From DASWHD01 sp036393335 (GTDB lineage Bacteria; CG2-30-53-67; CG2-30-70-394), in assembly GCA_036393335.1 (NCBI GenBank), contig DASWHD010000180.1:1-10902 (forward strand): 10,902 nucleotides of DNA, read 5' to 3'. Under the pieces are notes generated by a model, which saw only the letters and a program-made list of their open reading frames with translations, searched no databases and had not been told where the DNA came from. The position numbers and the translations under genes were made by a program. Shown one piece after another: positions 1 through 6,237 of this stretch. Each line of letters starts with the position of its first letter. The stretch's first letter is position 1.

Positions 1-578
1 CAGTTGAGGTAGTCGCCGTCCCCGTCACCCTTGCCGTAGCGGTCGGCGGCGAAGCAGATCGCCCGGTCGATGGAGTCCGCCTCCACGATGGGCGAGATGG
101 CGTCGTAGAAGTAGAGGCCGTCGTCGCCGGTGATGCCCCGGATCGCCGCCGTGAGGGCCGGCGAGGTGAGGGGACCGGTGGCGACGAGGCACAGGCCGCC
201 GATGGGCAGCTCGGTGACCTCGGCCCGCTCCATCGCGATCAATGGCTCGCCGGCGATGCGCTCCTCGATATACCGGGAGAAGGCGACCCGATCGACCGCC
301 AGGGCCTGGCCCGCCGGCACGCGGCAGGCGTCGGCCGCCGCGAGGATCAGGGAATCGCCGAGGCGCAGCTCGGCCTTCAGAGCGCCGACCGCCGAGTCTG
401 GGTCGTTGGAGCGCAGGGAGTTGGAGCACACCAGCTCCGCCAGGTCGCCGGTCTTGTGCGCCTCCGTGGAGCGGTCGGGACGCATCTCCATCAGGCGCAC
501 CGCCACGCCGAGCCGTGCCGCCTGCCACGCCGCCTCGCACCCCGCCAGGCCGCCGCCGATGATGGTGATCTCCGCCAT
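1..578 (-). CDS. trmFO: TrmFO, folate/FAD-dependent tRNA U54 methyltransferase (3' end cut by window edge)
   Basis: The frame starts at ATG 578-576 and stays open to the left edge, giving about 192 N-terminal residues of a family usually near 440. It begins MAEITIIGGGLAGCEAAWQ, whose GGGLAG is the FAD-binding Rossmann glycine motif. It continues with AHKTGDLAELVCSNSLRS, which is the TrmFO signature, and VDRVAFSRYIEERI. The family makes 5-methyluridine at tRNA position 54 using methylenetetrahydrofolate and FADH2 in the cytoplasm. It replaces the SAM-dependent TrmA in many Firmicutes, Cyanobacteria, Alphaproteobacteria and Deltaproteobacteria. No strong Shine-Dalgarno sequence lies upstream, and the gene diverges from the rseP-like gene across a long spacer. 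Family assignment is secure from the motifs. Confidence 0.93.
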   Translation of the reverse strand, partial: MAEITIIGGGLAGCEAAWQAARLGVAVRLMEMRPDRSTEAHKTGDLAELVCSNSLRSNDPDSAVGALKAELRLGDSLILAAADACRVPAGQALAVDRVAFSRYIEERIAGEPLIAMERAEVTELPIGGLCLVATGPLTSPALTAAIRGITGDDGLYFYDAISPIVEADSIDRAICFAADRYGKGDGDGDYLN

Positions 579-676
579 GGCCGCAGTGTAGCGGTCGCCG
601 GGGGACAGGGAAGCCGGCCATGGGCGAGGGCGCGGAGGCCCACGTGGCTCCCCCGAGCGCTCTGCTGATTGGTATC

Positions 677-771
677 CCTCTAAGGAAGGCAGGAAGTCAG
701 GAGCTCTTACCGACCGCACGCGGCTCGCCACCTCGTCCTGCCTTCCTGCCCTTTCCTGCCTTCCTTAGAGG
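677..771. repeat. 19-bp perfect inverted repeat with 57-bp interior
   Basis: Left arm CCTCTAAGGAAGGCAGGAA at 677-695 is exactly complementary to 753-771, and pairing stops at the next base on both sides. The interior also carries an extra CCTGCCTTCCTGCCC stretch (738-751) related to the right arm. The element is purine-rich on one side and pyrimidine-rich on the other, unlike nearby coding DNA. It may be a small non-autonomous palindromic element or a hairpin in the leader of one of the flanking genes. No transposase is present. Confidence 0.75.
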
Positions 772-783
772 AAATCCGGCACG

Positions 784-823
784 GCAACTCGCGTCCTCTG
801 TGTCCTCCGTGTCTTTGTGGTGA
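784..823. repeat. Dispersed low-complexity intergenic repeat, copy 1
   Basis: The sequence reads GCGTCCTCTGTGTCCTCCG followed by TGTCTTTGTGGTGAA. On the minus strand it would encode the recurring spurious peptide TTKTRRTQRT. From memory, this peptide heads many false small ORFs in environmental bacterial genomes. A diverged copy lies at 3459-3490 in this window. The stretch should not be read as coding, and it makes the upstream GTG (817) of the protease frame unreliable. Confidence 0.55.
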
Positions 824-951
824 ACGACCCCATGCGGCAAATCGTCGTTGATTTTACCGCCCCCGTTCCGATCCACTGCCAGGATGGACTCGTTCCCGCC
901 CCGGTCCGCCGCCGGTCAATCCCCCCGCCGCCGCCTTTCCCCCGACGCGAC

Positions 952-1986
952 ATGATCTTTCTCGACTGGCTCCAAAGTAATGCGGTCCACCTCGTCGCCA
1001 CCCTGCTGCTCCTGGGGGTGCTGATCATTGTCCACGAGTGGGGCCACTTCCTCGCCTTCCGCCGATTCAAGGTGCCGGTAGAGGTGTTCGCCGTGGGCTT
1101 CGGCCCGGCGGTGTGGCGACGCCCCATGGCCGGCGGCGCCGAGTTCCGCCTCTGCCCCATCCCCCTGGGGGGTTACGTCCGGCCGGACGAGGCGGCGGCG
1201 CGCGCGGCGCGGCCCCCGGCCAAGATCGCCATCGCCCTCGCCGGCCCGGCGATGAACCTGGTGGCGGCTGCCGTCTTCCTGATCGGCCTCGCCTTGTGGC
1301 AGGGGGAGGTCCACGCGGCGCCGGAGGTCGGCAAGGTCCTGGCGGACTCGCCGGCGGGCCGGGCCGGTCTCCAGACCGGCGACCGGGTAGTGGCGGTGGA
1401 AGGGGAGGAGATCACCACCTTCGAGGCCCTGGTGGCGGCCGTCCAGGGCCGTGCCGGCCTGATTACCGAGCTGACCATCGAGCGCGGCGCAGAGCGGCTC
1501 ACGGTGACGGTGGTCCCGGAGGCGCAGGACGGCGGTAGCGTGGGGCGGATCGGCGTCATGCACTCGGGCGCCACCTGGAGCCAGCGCCTGGGGCCGCTGG
1601 AGGCGATCCGCTACGGCGTGCGGGAGACCGTCGATCTGACGGCGCGCACGGTGGGTGGCTTCGTGCAGTTCGTCACCCGCCAGGTGGATGCGTCGGCGGT
1701 GGGTGGCCCGATCATGATCTTCCAGATGGCGACCCAGGCCGCGGGGTTCGGCGCCGCCGCCCTGGTGCACTTCATGGCGGTCATCTCCGTGGCGCTGTTC
1801 GTGTTCAATCTCCTGCCGGTGCCGCCCCTGGACGGGGGGCACATCGTCTTCGGGTGTATCGAGGCGGTGCGCGGCAAGAGCCTGCCGAAGCGGGCGGAGG
1901 AGTGGGTGCAGCAGGGGGCGTTCGTGCTGCTCATCGTCTTTATTCTGTTCGTGAGCTATAACGACATCCTGCGCATCCTGCGCTGA
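952..1986 (+). CDS. rseP: RseP-family site-2 intramembrane zinc metalloprotease (M50)
   Basis: A 344-aa membrane protease that would cut single-pass membrane proteins within the bilayer, classically anti-sigma factors after a first cut by a site-1 protease. The first transmembrane helix carries the zinc motif HEWGH (residues 28-32). A second conserved block GGYVRPDE lies at 73-80. One PDZ domain spans about 122-190 (VLADSPAGRAGLQTGD). The third zinc ligand sits in NLLPVPPLDGGH (286-297, Asp294). A final helix lies near 322-336. The length fits the single-PDZ form; E. coli RseP has about 450 residues and two PDZ domains. I chose ATG 952 because the protein then starts just before the first helix. 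The in-frame GTG at 817 lies inside repeat sequence and would add an implausible 45-residue proline-rich leader. The Shine-Dalgarno match is weak at either start. The usual dxr, bamA or cdsA neighbours are absent here. Confidence 0.9.
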   Translation: MIFLDWLQSNAVHLVATLLLLGVLIIVHEWGHFLAFRRFKVPVEVFAVGFGPAVWRRPMAGGAEFRLCPIPLGGYVRPDEAAARAARPPAKIAIALAGPAMNLVAAAVFLIGLALWQGEVHAAPEVGKVLADSPAGRAGLQTGDRVVAVEGEEITTFEALVAAVQGRAGLITELTIERGAERLTVTVVPEAQDGGSVGRIGVMHSGATWSQRLGPLEAIRYGVRETVDLTARTVGGFVQFVTRQVDASAVGGPIMIFQMATQAAGFGAAALVHFMAVISVALFVFNLLPVPPLDGGHIVFGCIEAVRGKSLPKRAEEWVQQGAFVLLIVFILFVSYNDILRILR

Positions 1987-2097
1987 TCCCGTACCCGGCC
2001 ACGCCAGGCCGGCGTCGCCCGCCGCCCTCCACCCCGCCCCACCTGTGCCCTGGGTCACCCGCGCCGGACCGGTGTGTCCAGATCGAAGAAAGGGACC

Positions 2098-3414
2098 ATG
2101 AACCCCCTCGCCAGCGAGCTCAACGCCATCCTCCGGCGCGGCAACGTCCATCTCGCTGACATGCTCTCGGAGGTGGGGAAGAACCTCTTCTTCCCCAAGG
2201 GAATCCTCTCGCAGTCCGCCGAGGCGAAGGAGAAGGCGCACCGCTTCAACGCCACCATCGGCATGGCCACGGAGAAGGGCCGCACCATGCACCTGCCGTC
2301 GGTGATGGCGCTGCTGCGCGGGCTGGAGCCGGAGGAGGCCCTCACCTACGCCCCGTCGTTCGGGCTCATGCCCCTGCGCATGGCGTGGCAGGCGGCGCTG
2401 CTGGCCAAGAACCCCTCCCTGGAAGGACACGAGATCAGCCTGCCGGTGGTGACCCAGGCGATCACCCACGGCCTCTCGGTGGTCGCCGACATGTGGATCG
2501 ACCCCGGCGACGTCCTCGTCCTGCCGGACAAGACGTGGGGCAACTACCACCTGATCTTTGGGGTACGCCGCGGTGCCCAGGTGGTCAGTCACGCCCTGTT
2601 CGACGCCGCCGGTGCCTTCAACGTCGCCGCCTTCGACGATTGCCTGCGCGCCCAGGCAGACGGGCGCGACAAGGTCGTGGTGCTGCTCAACTTCCCCAAC
2701 AACCCCACCGGCTACACGCCGACGCCGGCGGAGGCGGACGCCATCGCCGACTGCCTGGTAGGTCTGGCGGAGGGTGGCACCGACGTGGTAGCGGTGATCG
2801 ACGACGCCTACTTCGGTCTGTTCTACGACGAGCGCAGCCTGCAAGAGTCGATCTTCCCGCGCCTCCTCGACCGCCACCCGCGGCTGCTGGCGATCAAGCT
2901 CGACGGCGGCACCAAGGAGAACTACATCTGGGGGCTGCGGGTGGGGTTCATCACCTACGGCGCGGTGATCGCGGGCGAGATCCGGCCGGTGTACGACGCC
3001 TTGGAGCGCAAGACCGCCGGCAACGTCCGCGGCTCGATCTCCAACGCCTCTCACCTCAGCCAGGAGATCCTGCTGCGCTCGCTCCAGGCGCCGACCTTCG
3101 CCGCGGAGAAGGCGGAGAAATATGCGCTGATGAAGGGGCGCGCCGACGAGATCCGCCGGGTCCTGGCCGACCCCAAGTACGCGGCGGCGTGGGAGGCGTA
3201 CCCGTTCAACTCCGGCTACTTTATGTGCCTGCGCCTGAAGACCGTGGAGGCGGAGCCTCTGCGGGTCCACCTCCTCGACAGGTACGGCGTCGGCCTGATC
3301 TCCCTGGGCAAGACCGACCTGCGGATCGCCTTCTCCTGTCTGGAGCAGGGCAATATCCAGGAGCTGTTTGACACGGTCCTGCGGGGGGTGAACGACCTCG
3401 GAGGGCGGTCGTAG
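2098..3414 (+). CDS. Class I/II PLP-dependent aminotransferase
   Basis: A 438-aa fold-type I aminotransferase, cytoplasmic. Family landmarks are present: NNPTG with the PLP-ring-contacting Asn at about residue 202, IDDAYFGLF with Asp236 and Tyr238, the Schiff-base Lys273 in GGTKENYIWGLRVG, and the carboxylate-binding Arg281 in the same block. The start at ATG 2098 is supported by AAAGGGACC just upstream; a GTG at 2074 is in frame but less likely. The substrate cannot be read from the sequence; an aromatic or branched amino-acid donor is possible but not shown. It follows the protease by 111 bp on the same strand, so a shared transcript is possible. The stop codon lies inside the left arm of a strong hairpin. 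Confidence 0.88.
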   Translation: MNPLASELNAILRRGNVHLADMLSEVGKNLFFPKGILSQSAEAKEKAHRFNATIGMATEKGRTMHLPSVMALLRGLEPEEALTYAPSFGLMPLRMAWQAALLAKNPSLEGHEISLPVVTQAITHGLSVVADMWIDPGDVLVLPDKTWGNYHLIFGVRRGAQVVSHALFDAAGAFNVAAFDDCLRAQADGRDKVVVLLNFPNNPTGYTPTPAEADAIADCLVGLAEGGTDVVAVIDDAYFGLFYDERSLQESIFPRLLDRHPRLLAIKLDGGTKENYIWGLRVGFITYGAVIAGEIRPVYDALERKTAGNVRGSISNASHLSQEILLRSLQAPTFAAEKAEKYALMKGRADEIRRVLADPKYAAAWEAYPFNSGYFMCLRLKTVEAEPLRVHLLDRYGVGLISLGKTDLRIAFSCLEQGNIQELFDTVLRGVNDLGGRS

Positions 3415-3447
3415 ACCGTAGGTCGCGGGACGCGACCTACGGTCTAC
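3411..3447. terminator. 17-bp perfect-stem hairpin between convergent genes, probable bidirectional terminator
   Basis: GTAGACCGTAGGTCGCG (3411-3427) pairs perfectly with 3431-3447, leaving the 3-nt loop GGA. The left arm contains the aminotransferase stop TAG (3412-3414). No T-run follows on either side, so intrinsic termination by the classical mechanism is not assured. The position between a plus-strand gene end and the end of a minus-strand gene fits transcript-end protection or termination. The GTAG...CTAC borders also resemble REP-type palindromes, so it may be a mobile repeat recruited here. Confidence 0.65.
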
Positions 3448-3458
3448 GCGTGCGCTCC

Positions 3459-3490
3459 ACCCCTCCGCGTCCTCTGCGGCGCTGCGGTGA
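3459..3490. repeat. Dispersed low-complexity intergenic repeat, copy 2 (diverged)
   Basis: The stretch contains CCGCGTCCTCTGCGGCGCTG followed by CGGTGA. It shares GCGTCCTCTG and a terminal TG(C/T)GGTGA with the copy at 784-823. It sits in the short convergent spacer just after the hairpin and before the end of the phosphatase-fold gene. Assignment rests on partial identity and on recall that such stretches recur in environmental genomes. Confidence 0.4.
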
Positions 3491-3499
3491 TCCTCGGCC

Positions 3500-4318
3500 T
3501 CACTCCAGGTCCACCACCTGCAGCCAGTGGATGTCCGAGTACGGGTAGTCGTTGATGTGGTGGAAGGCGATCGGCGAGCGCGTCGGGTGGCGCATCAGGC
3601 AGTGGTCGATGGCGGTCTCGGCCGCCGCCGGTGCGTCGGCGCGCCAGCGCACCTGCGGGGTGGTCGCGGTGCGGCAATCGCTCAGACCGGCAGCGATCAG
3701 CCGTGGGTAGAGGGGGTGGCGGTCGTCGAGGTTGAAGTCGCCGAGTAGCGCCACCGCGCCCGGGTGCTCGGCCACGGCGTCGCACAGGGCGTCGACGTGG
3801 CGCGTCAGGGGGTCGCAGTGCACGCTCGCCACCCACAGGGGGCCACCGTCGGCCTCGACTTCGACAAACAGCGGTACGCGGCGCGTCAGGTCTCCCCGAT
3901 CGTGGGGCAGGACGATGCGATAGTGGGCGCGCACCGACAGGCGGCTGAAGATCACCGTGCCCCAGCCCACGCCGGCCATCTCCTCGTCCCGGAAGACCGA
4001 TACCGGGAGGGGCCGGCCGATCGCCCGGTAGCCTTTGGGTAGTCGGCGGGCGAGGTCCGCCACCTGATCGAATCGCGTCGGCAGGGGTCGCTGTCCGGAG
4101 CGCTCCTCCAGCCACTGCACCCAGTGCGGTGCCATGGCGCTCGCCTGCCAGGTGATCGCCTCTTGCAGGCAGACGACGTCCGGGGCCAGCTCGGTCAAGA
4201 TGTCTCCGATCCGCTCGCGGCGCTCTGCCCAGAGGGGGAACAAGGGCCGTGCCGGATTGGCCTCCGGGCCGGCGTTGTGGTCGACGAAGGCGAGATTTAA
4301 CGTGGCGAGACGCAGCAT
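3500..4318 (-). CDS. Endonuclease/exonuclease/phosphatase-fold hydrolase
   Basis: A 272-aa metal-dependent phosphoesterase of the EEP (DNase I / exonuclease III-like) fold. Catalytic landmarks appear in order: Asn8 in LATLNLAF, Glu53 in VVCLQE, His167 in ASVHCDP, Asp194 and Asn196 in LLGDFN, and Asp262/His264 in SDIHW. The last motif is normally SDH, so one residue is inserted between Asp and His. The substrate could be nucleic acid, an inositol phosphate or a phospholipid head group; the sequence does not decide. The start at ATG 4318 places LATLNL at the N-terminus as usual. An in-frame upstream extension lacks family features and overlaps the divergent gene. No signal peptide is visible, so it is probably cytoplasmic. 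Confidence 0.82.
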   Translation of the reverse strand: MLRLATLNLAFVDHNAGPEANPARPLFPLWAERRERIGDILTELAPDVVCLQEAITWQASAMAPHWVQWLEERSGQRPLPTRFDQVADLARRLPKGYRAIGRPLPVSVFRDEEMAGVGWGTVIFSRLSVRAHYRIVLPHDRGDLTRRVPLFVEVEADGGPLWVASVHCDPLTRHVDALCDAVAEHPGAVALLGDFNLDDRHPLYPRLIAAGLSDCRTATTPQVRWRADAPAAAETAIDHCLMRHPTRSPIAFHHINDYPYSDIHWLQVVDLE

Positions 4319-4346
4319 GATGATCCGCGGAACGGCAGGGCCGAGC

Positions 4347-4709
4347 ATGGCAAAGGGATACGAGGCGAACAAGGCACGACAGGAGCACATTGCCTCCTTC
4401 GGCAAGGAGCTTGGCCGCCGCGCGGGCTTCGTGTGCGAGTGGTGCGGAGGCAAGGGAGATCTGCGGCCGCAGGAGACCGACCCGGTGGCGGAGCCGGAGG
4501 CGGCCAACCTCCTCTTCCTGTGCGCCGACTGCCGCGATCTCTACGGTGGGGCACGCCGTGACCCGGAGCGGCTGCGCCACATGGCGGGCGCCCTGTGGAG
4601 CCCGGAGCCAGTGGTCGCCCGGTCCGCCGCCGCCCTGCTGCGCCGCCTCGGGGCGGCGTGGGCCGAGGAGACCATCGAGCTGGCGGGGCTCGACGGGGAG
4701 GACGGGTAG
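4347..4709 (+). CDS. PhnA-like zinc-ribbon protein
   Basis: A 120-aa cytoplasmic protein with two CxxC pairs, Cys30/Cys33 (CEWC) and Cys59/Cys62 (CADC), about 25 residues apart, forming a probable single zinc ribbon or HNH-like knuckle. The N-terminus MAKGYEANKARQEHIASFGK and the later LWSPEPVVARSAAALLRRL resemble the deltaproteobacterial PhnA-type family as I remember it. The PhnA name came from the phosphonate region, but the biochemical role of this family is unsettled, so I assign no reaction. The start at ATG 4347 is chosen because the conserved block begins there. It diverges from the phosphatase-fold gene with 28 bp between start codons, so promoters must overlap the coding regions. 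No strong Shine-Dalgarno sequence is seen. Confidence 0.7.
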   Translation: MAKGYEANKARQEHIASFGKELGRRAGFVCEWCGGKGDLRPQETDPVAEPEAANLLFLCADCRDLYGGARRDPERLRHMAGALWSPEPVVARSAAALLRRLGAAWAEETIELAGLDGEDG

Positions 4710-4761
4710 CGGTGTGTGGGGTGTCCAGTAGATGGGCTGTCGGCTCGGCAAGCCGTTCCGC

Positions 4762-4859
4762 GGTAGGAGCCGAATCCCTCCTGCCTACCGGCAAGGCAGG
4801 TCGGCGACCCAGGCCCGCAGGGCCTGGTGCGCGGATCGCCGGTGCCACCGGCTCCTACC
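4762..4859. repeat. Paired inverted REP elements (REPIN-like) in convergent spacer
   Basis: GGTAGGAGCCG (4762-4772) and its exact complement CGGCTCCTACC (4849-4859) border 98 bp. Three hairpins lie inside: CCTGCC/GGCAGG (780-785, 795-800), an 8-bp stem CCAGGCCC/GGGCCTGG with a 3-nt loop (809-827), and GCCGGT/ACCGGC (838-843, 847-852). The right unit, read on the minus strand, matches the single element at 6182-6205 almost base for base. The GTAG tetranucleotide before the palindrome is typical of REPs mobilised by RAYT (TnpA-REP) transposases. It sits between the end of the PhnA-like gene and the end of the rhodanese gene. The rest of the 4710-4940 spacer shows nothing I recognise. Confidence 0.75.
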
Positions 4860-4940
4860 CCTGGCGCGGACTCGGACGAGTTGGGCCAGGAGATGCGGGC
4901 AGATCCGCAGCCGCAGCAGAGGCGGTGCGGGAAATGCGGG

Positions 4941-5591
4941 TTAACAGCCCTCGTCGCCCTTGCCTCTCTTCTTGGGTCGCTGGATCGGCGCCACCGGTGG
5001 TGCCGTCGGCTCGACCGCGGCGGCCGCTACTGCCTCGCCTGCGCCGCCAAACAGGTGGGCACCGACCGCACGGCGGAACTCGAAGGTGGCGACCTCGGGA
5101 TCGGCCGCGGTCTCCGGTGGCGGATTCGGGTTGGTGAAGACGTTCATCCAGTAGTTCAGGCCACCGAGCAGGGTGACCACGTTCTCCATCCCCTGTGCGC
5201 GCAACAGGGTCCACGCCTGTGCCGCGTGTGCCCCCCCCGTGGAGATGAGGACGGTGCTCCCCGCTGCGTGGAGCTGGGCGAGGTTGTCTTCCGAGAACAG
5301 CAGCGGCAGCGGGATGTTGATCGAGCCATCGATGTGGAAGCTCGCGTAGTCGGAGGGCGCCCGCAGGTCGACCAGCAGCAGGCCCGGGACCTTGTCCACC
5401 ATCATGTGGGCGAGGTCATCCGCGGTGACGTGGTCGGCCCCGTCTTCGATGGCGCCGGCGACGATCTCCGGGGAGACTGGCGGGCGGTGCAAGTCGCGGC
5501 GTTCTGGGTTGAGTAGGGCGATGAGGGCAAGCAACAGGATGCCCAGGCCGCCGAGCACCTTGGCGTCGGCACTAAGATTGCGCAGGTTCAT
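4941..5591 (-). CDS. Membrane-anchored rhodanese-like protein lacking the catalytic Cys, with a C-terminal Cys
   Basis: A 216-aa protein. One hydrophobic segment (about 12-27) anchors it, and a rhodanese domain spans about 55-150. DLRAPSDYASFHIDGSINIP (75-94) and LLGGLNYW (141-148) are good family motifs. The active-site loop reads LISTGGAHAAQA where the family has C-x-x-G-x-R-S, so Ser117 replaces the sulfur-carrying Cys, and the usual Arg is His. A proline/alanine-rich tail ends KKRGKGDEGC, and Cys216 is the only Cys in the protein. Classical thiosulfate:cyanide sulfurtransferase activity is therefore unlikely; a carrier, scaffold or sensor role is inferred. The gene overlaps the preceding YeeE gene by 4 nt (ATGA) and has a strong AAAGGAGG Shine-Dalgarno sequence. 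It is the last gene of the operon. Whether the domain faces periplasm or cytoplasm is unclear, because positive charges flank the helix on both sides. Confidence 0.85.
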   Translation of the reverse strand: MNLRNLSADAKVLGGLGILLLALIALLNPERRDLHRPPVSPEIVAGAIEDGADHVTADDLAHMMVDKVPGLLLVDLRAPSDYASFHIDGSINIPLPLLFSEDNLAQLHAAGSTVLISTGGAHAAQAWTLLRAQGMENVVTLLGGLNYWMNVFTNPNPPPETAADPEVATFEFRRAVGAHLFGGAGEAVAAAAVEPTAPPVAPIQRPKKRGKGDEGC

Positions 5592-6169
5592 TTCGCGAAC
5601 CTCCTTTCAAGGCGCTCCGCACCCCAGAACATCAGCAGGGCCATGATCACCACGGCCACCACCACGTAGGCGAGCGGAATCCCGAATTGCTGGGGGATCA
5701 ACACGGTCCCCAGGGCGCCGCTGTTGTAGAAGTCGGCTAGCCAGTCGAACACCTCCGCGAAGACAAACATCCCGGCGAGCGCCCCCACGGTGTAGGCCAT
5801 GCCATCGATCTTGCCCGTGGCCGTGGCCACCAGGCAGGTGCCGGGACAGTAGCCGCCGATGACGAAGCCCACCCCCATAATCAGACCGCCCGCGAGCTGT
5901 GGCCACAGGTAGGTCGGGTTGATGTACACCTGGGTGCAGTCGATCCACCCCATCCAGTTGAAGTAGGAGAGGCCGAGCATGCACACCACGATGGCGGTGA
6001 ACATCACCTTCAGGACGCTCATGTCGCGGAAGTAGAACTGCAAGGCGAGCTTCAGGCCGGAAGCAAAGCCGGCGCGCTCCAGCCAGAAGCCGAAGGCGAT
6101 GCCGATCAGGAAGGCGAACACGAAGCTCGTCTGCTCACCGAACAATCCCATCTTATAGAGCGGACCCAT
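5588..6169 (-). CDS. YeeE/YedE-family half transporter (second half-unit)
   Basis: A 193-aa integral membrane protein with about five hydrophobic segments. Family motifs are FGFWLERAGFASGLKLAL (26-43) and VIGGYCPGTCLVATATGK (103-120). Cys108 and Cys112 form a CPGTC pair, and Cys63 and Cys78 also occur. YeeE/YedE proteins import thiosulfate or related sulfur compounds, and conserved membrane Cys residues are essential in the characterised full-length YeeE. This protein and its upstream neighbour are each about half the size of that protein and carry different motif halves, so they probably work as a pair, as in PmpA/PmpB-type proteins. The start at ATG 6169 has AGAGGTAACCC before it. The stop overlaps the rhodanese start. 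Confidence 0.85.
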   Translation of the reverse strand: MGPLYKMGLFGEQTSFVFAFLIGIAFGFWLERAGFASGLKLALQFYFRDMSVLKVMFTAIVVCMLGLSYFNWMGWIDCTQVYINPTYLWPQLAGGLIMGVGFVIGGYCPGTCLVATATGKIDGMAYTVGALAGMFVFAEVFDWLADFYNSGALGTVLIPQQFGIPLAYVVVAVVIMALLMFWGAERLERRFAK

Positions 6170-6181
6170 GGGTTACCTCTC

Positions 6182-6205
6182 GGTAGGAGCCGGTTGCACC
6201 GGCGA
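6182..6205. repeat. Single REP-like palindrome between the two YeeE genes
   Basis: GGTAGGAGCCGGTTGCACCG continues as GCGA. GCCGGT (6189-6194) pairs with ACCGGC (6198-6203) around the loop TGC, and GTAG precedes the stem. It differs by about one base from the minus-strand reading of 4836-4859. It lies in the only sizeable gap (68 nt) inside the operon, so the transcript hairpin could modulate stability or relative expression of downstream genes. Confidence 0.75.
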
Positions 6206-6237
6206 TTTTCTCGGGCGGAGCACCACCTCTCGCCTCA

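Larger units (their letters stand above)
579..951. other. Gene-free spacer between trmFO and rseP-like gene
   Basis: I see no credible gene in these 373 bp. They hold a 19-bp perfect inverted repeat (677-695 and 753-771) and a copy of a C/T- and G-rich dispersed repeat (about 784-823). The stretch 824-951 is in frame with the downstream protease, but its translation is proline/arginine-rich and unlike the family, so I treat it as untranslated leader. No convincing sigma-70 promoter for either divergent gene could be picked out by eye. Confidence 0.6.

Noticed and set aside
25..621. A 198-codon minus-strand frame at the left edge
   Set aside because: It is out of frame with TrmFO, whose FAD motif and SNSLRS signature are read in the neighbouring frame starting at 578.
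817..951. N-terminal extension of the RseP-family protease from GTG 817
   Set aside because: It starts inside a dispersed repeat and encodes a proline/arginine-rich stretch not expected in the family; ATG 952 puts the first helix at the N-terminus.
916..3270. A 784-codon open frame on the minus strand
   Set aside because: It is antisense to the protease and aminotransferase genes, both of which show catalytic motifs; the translation is low-complexity.
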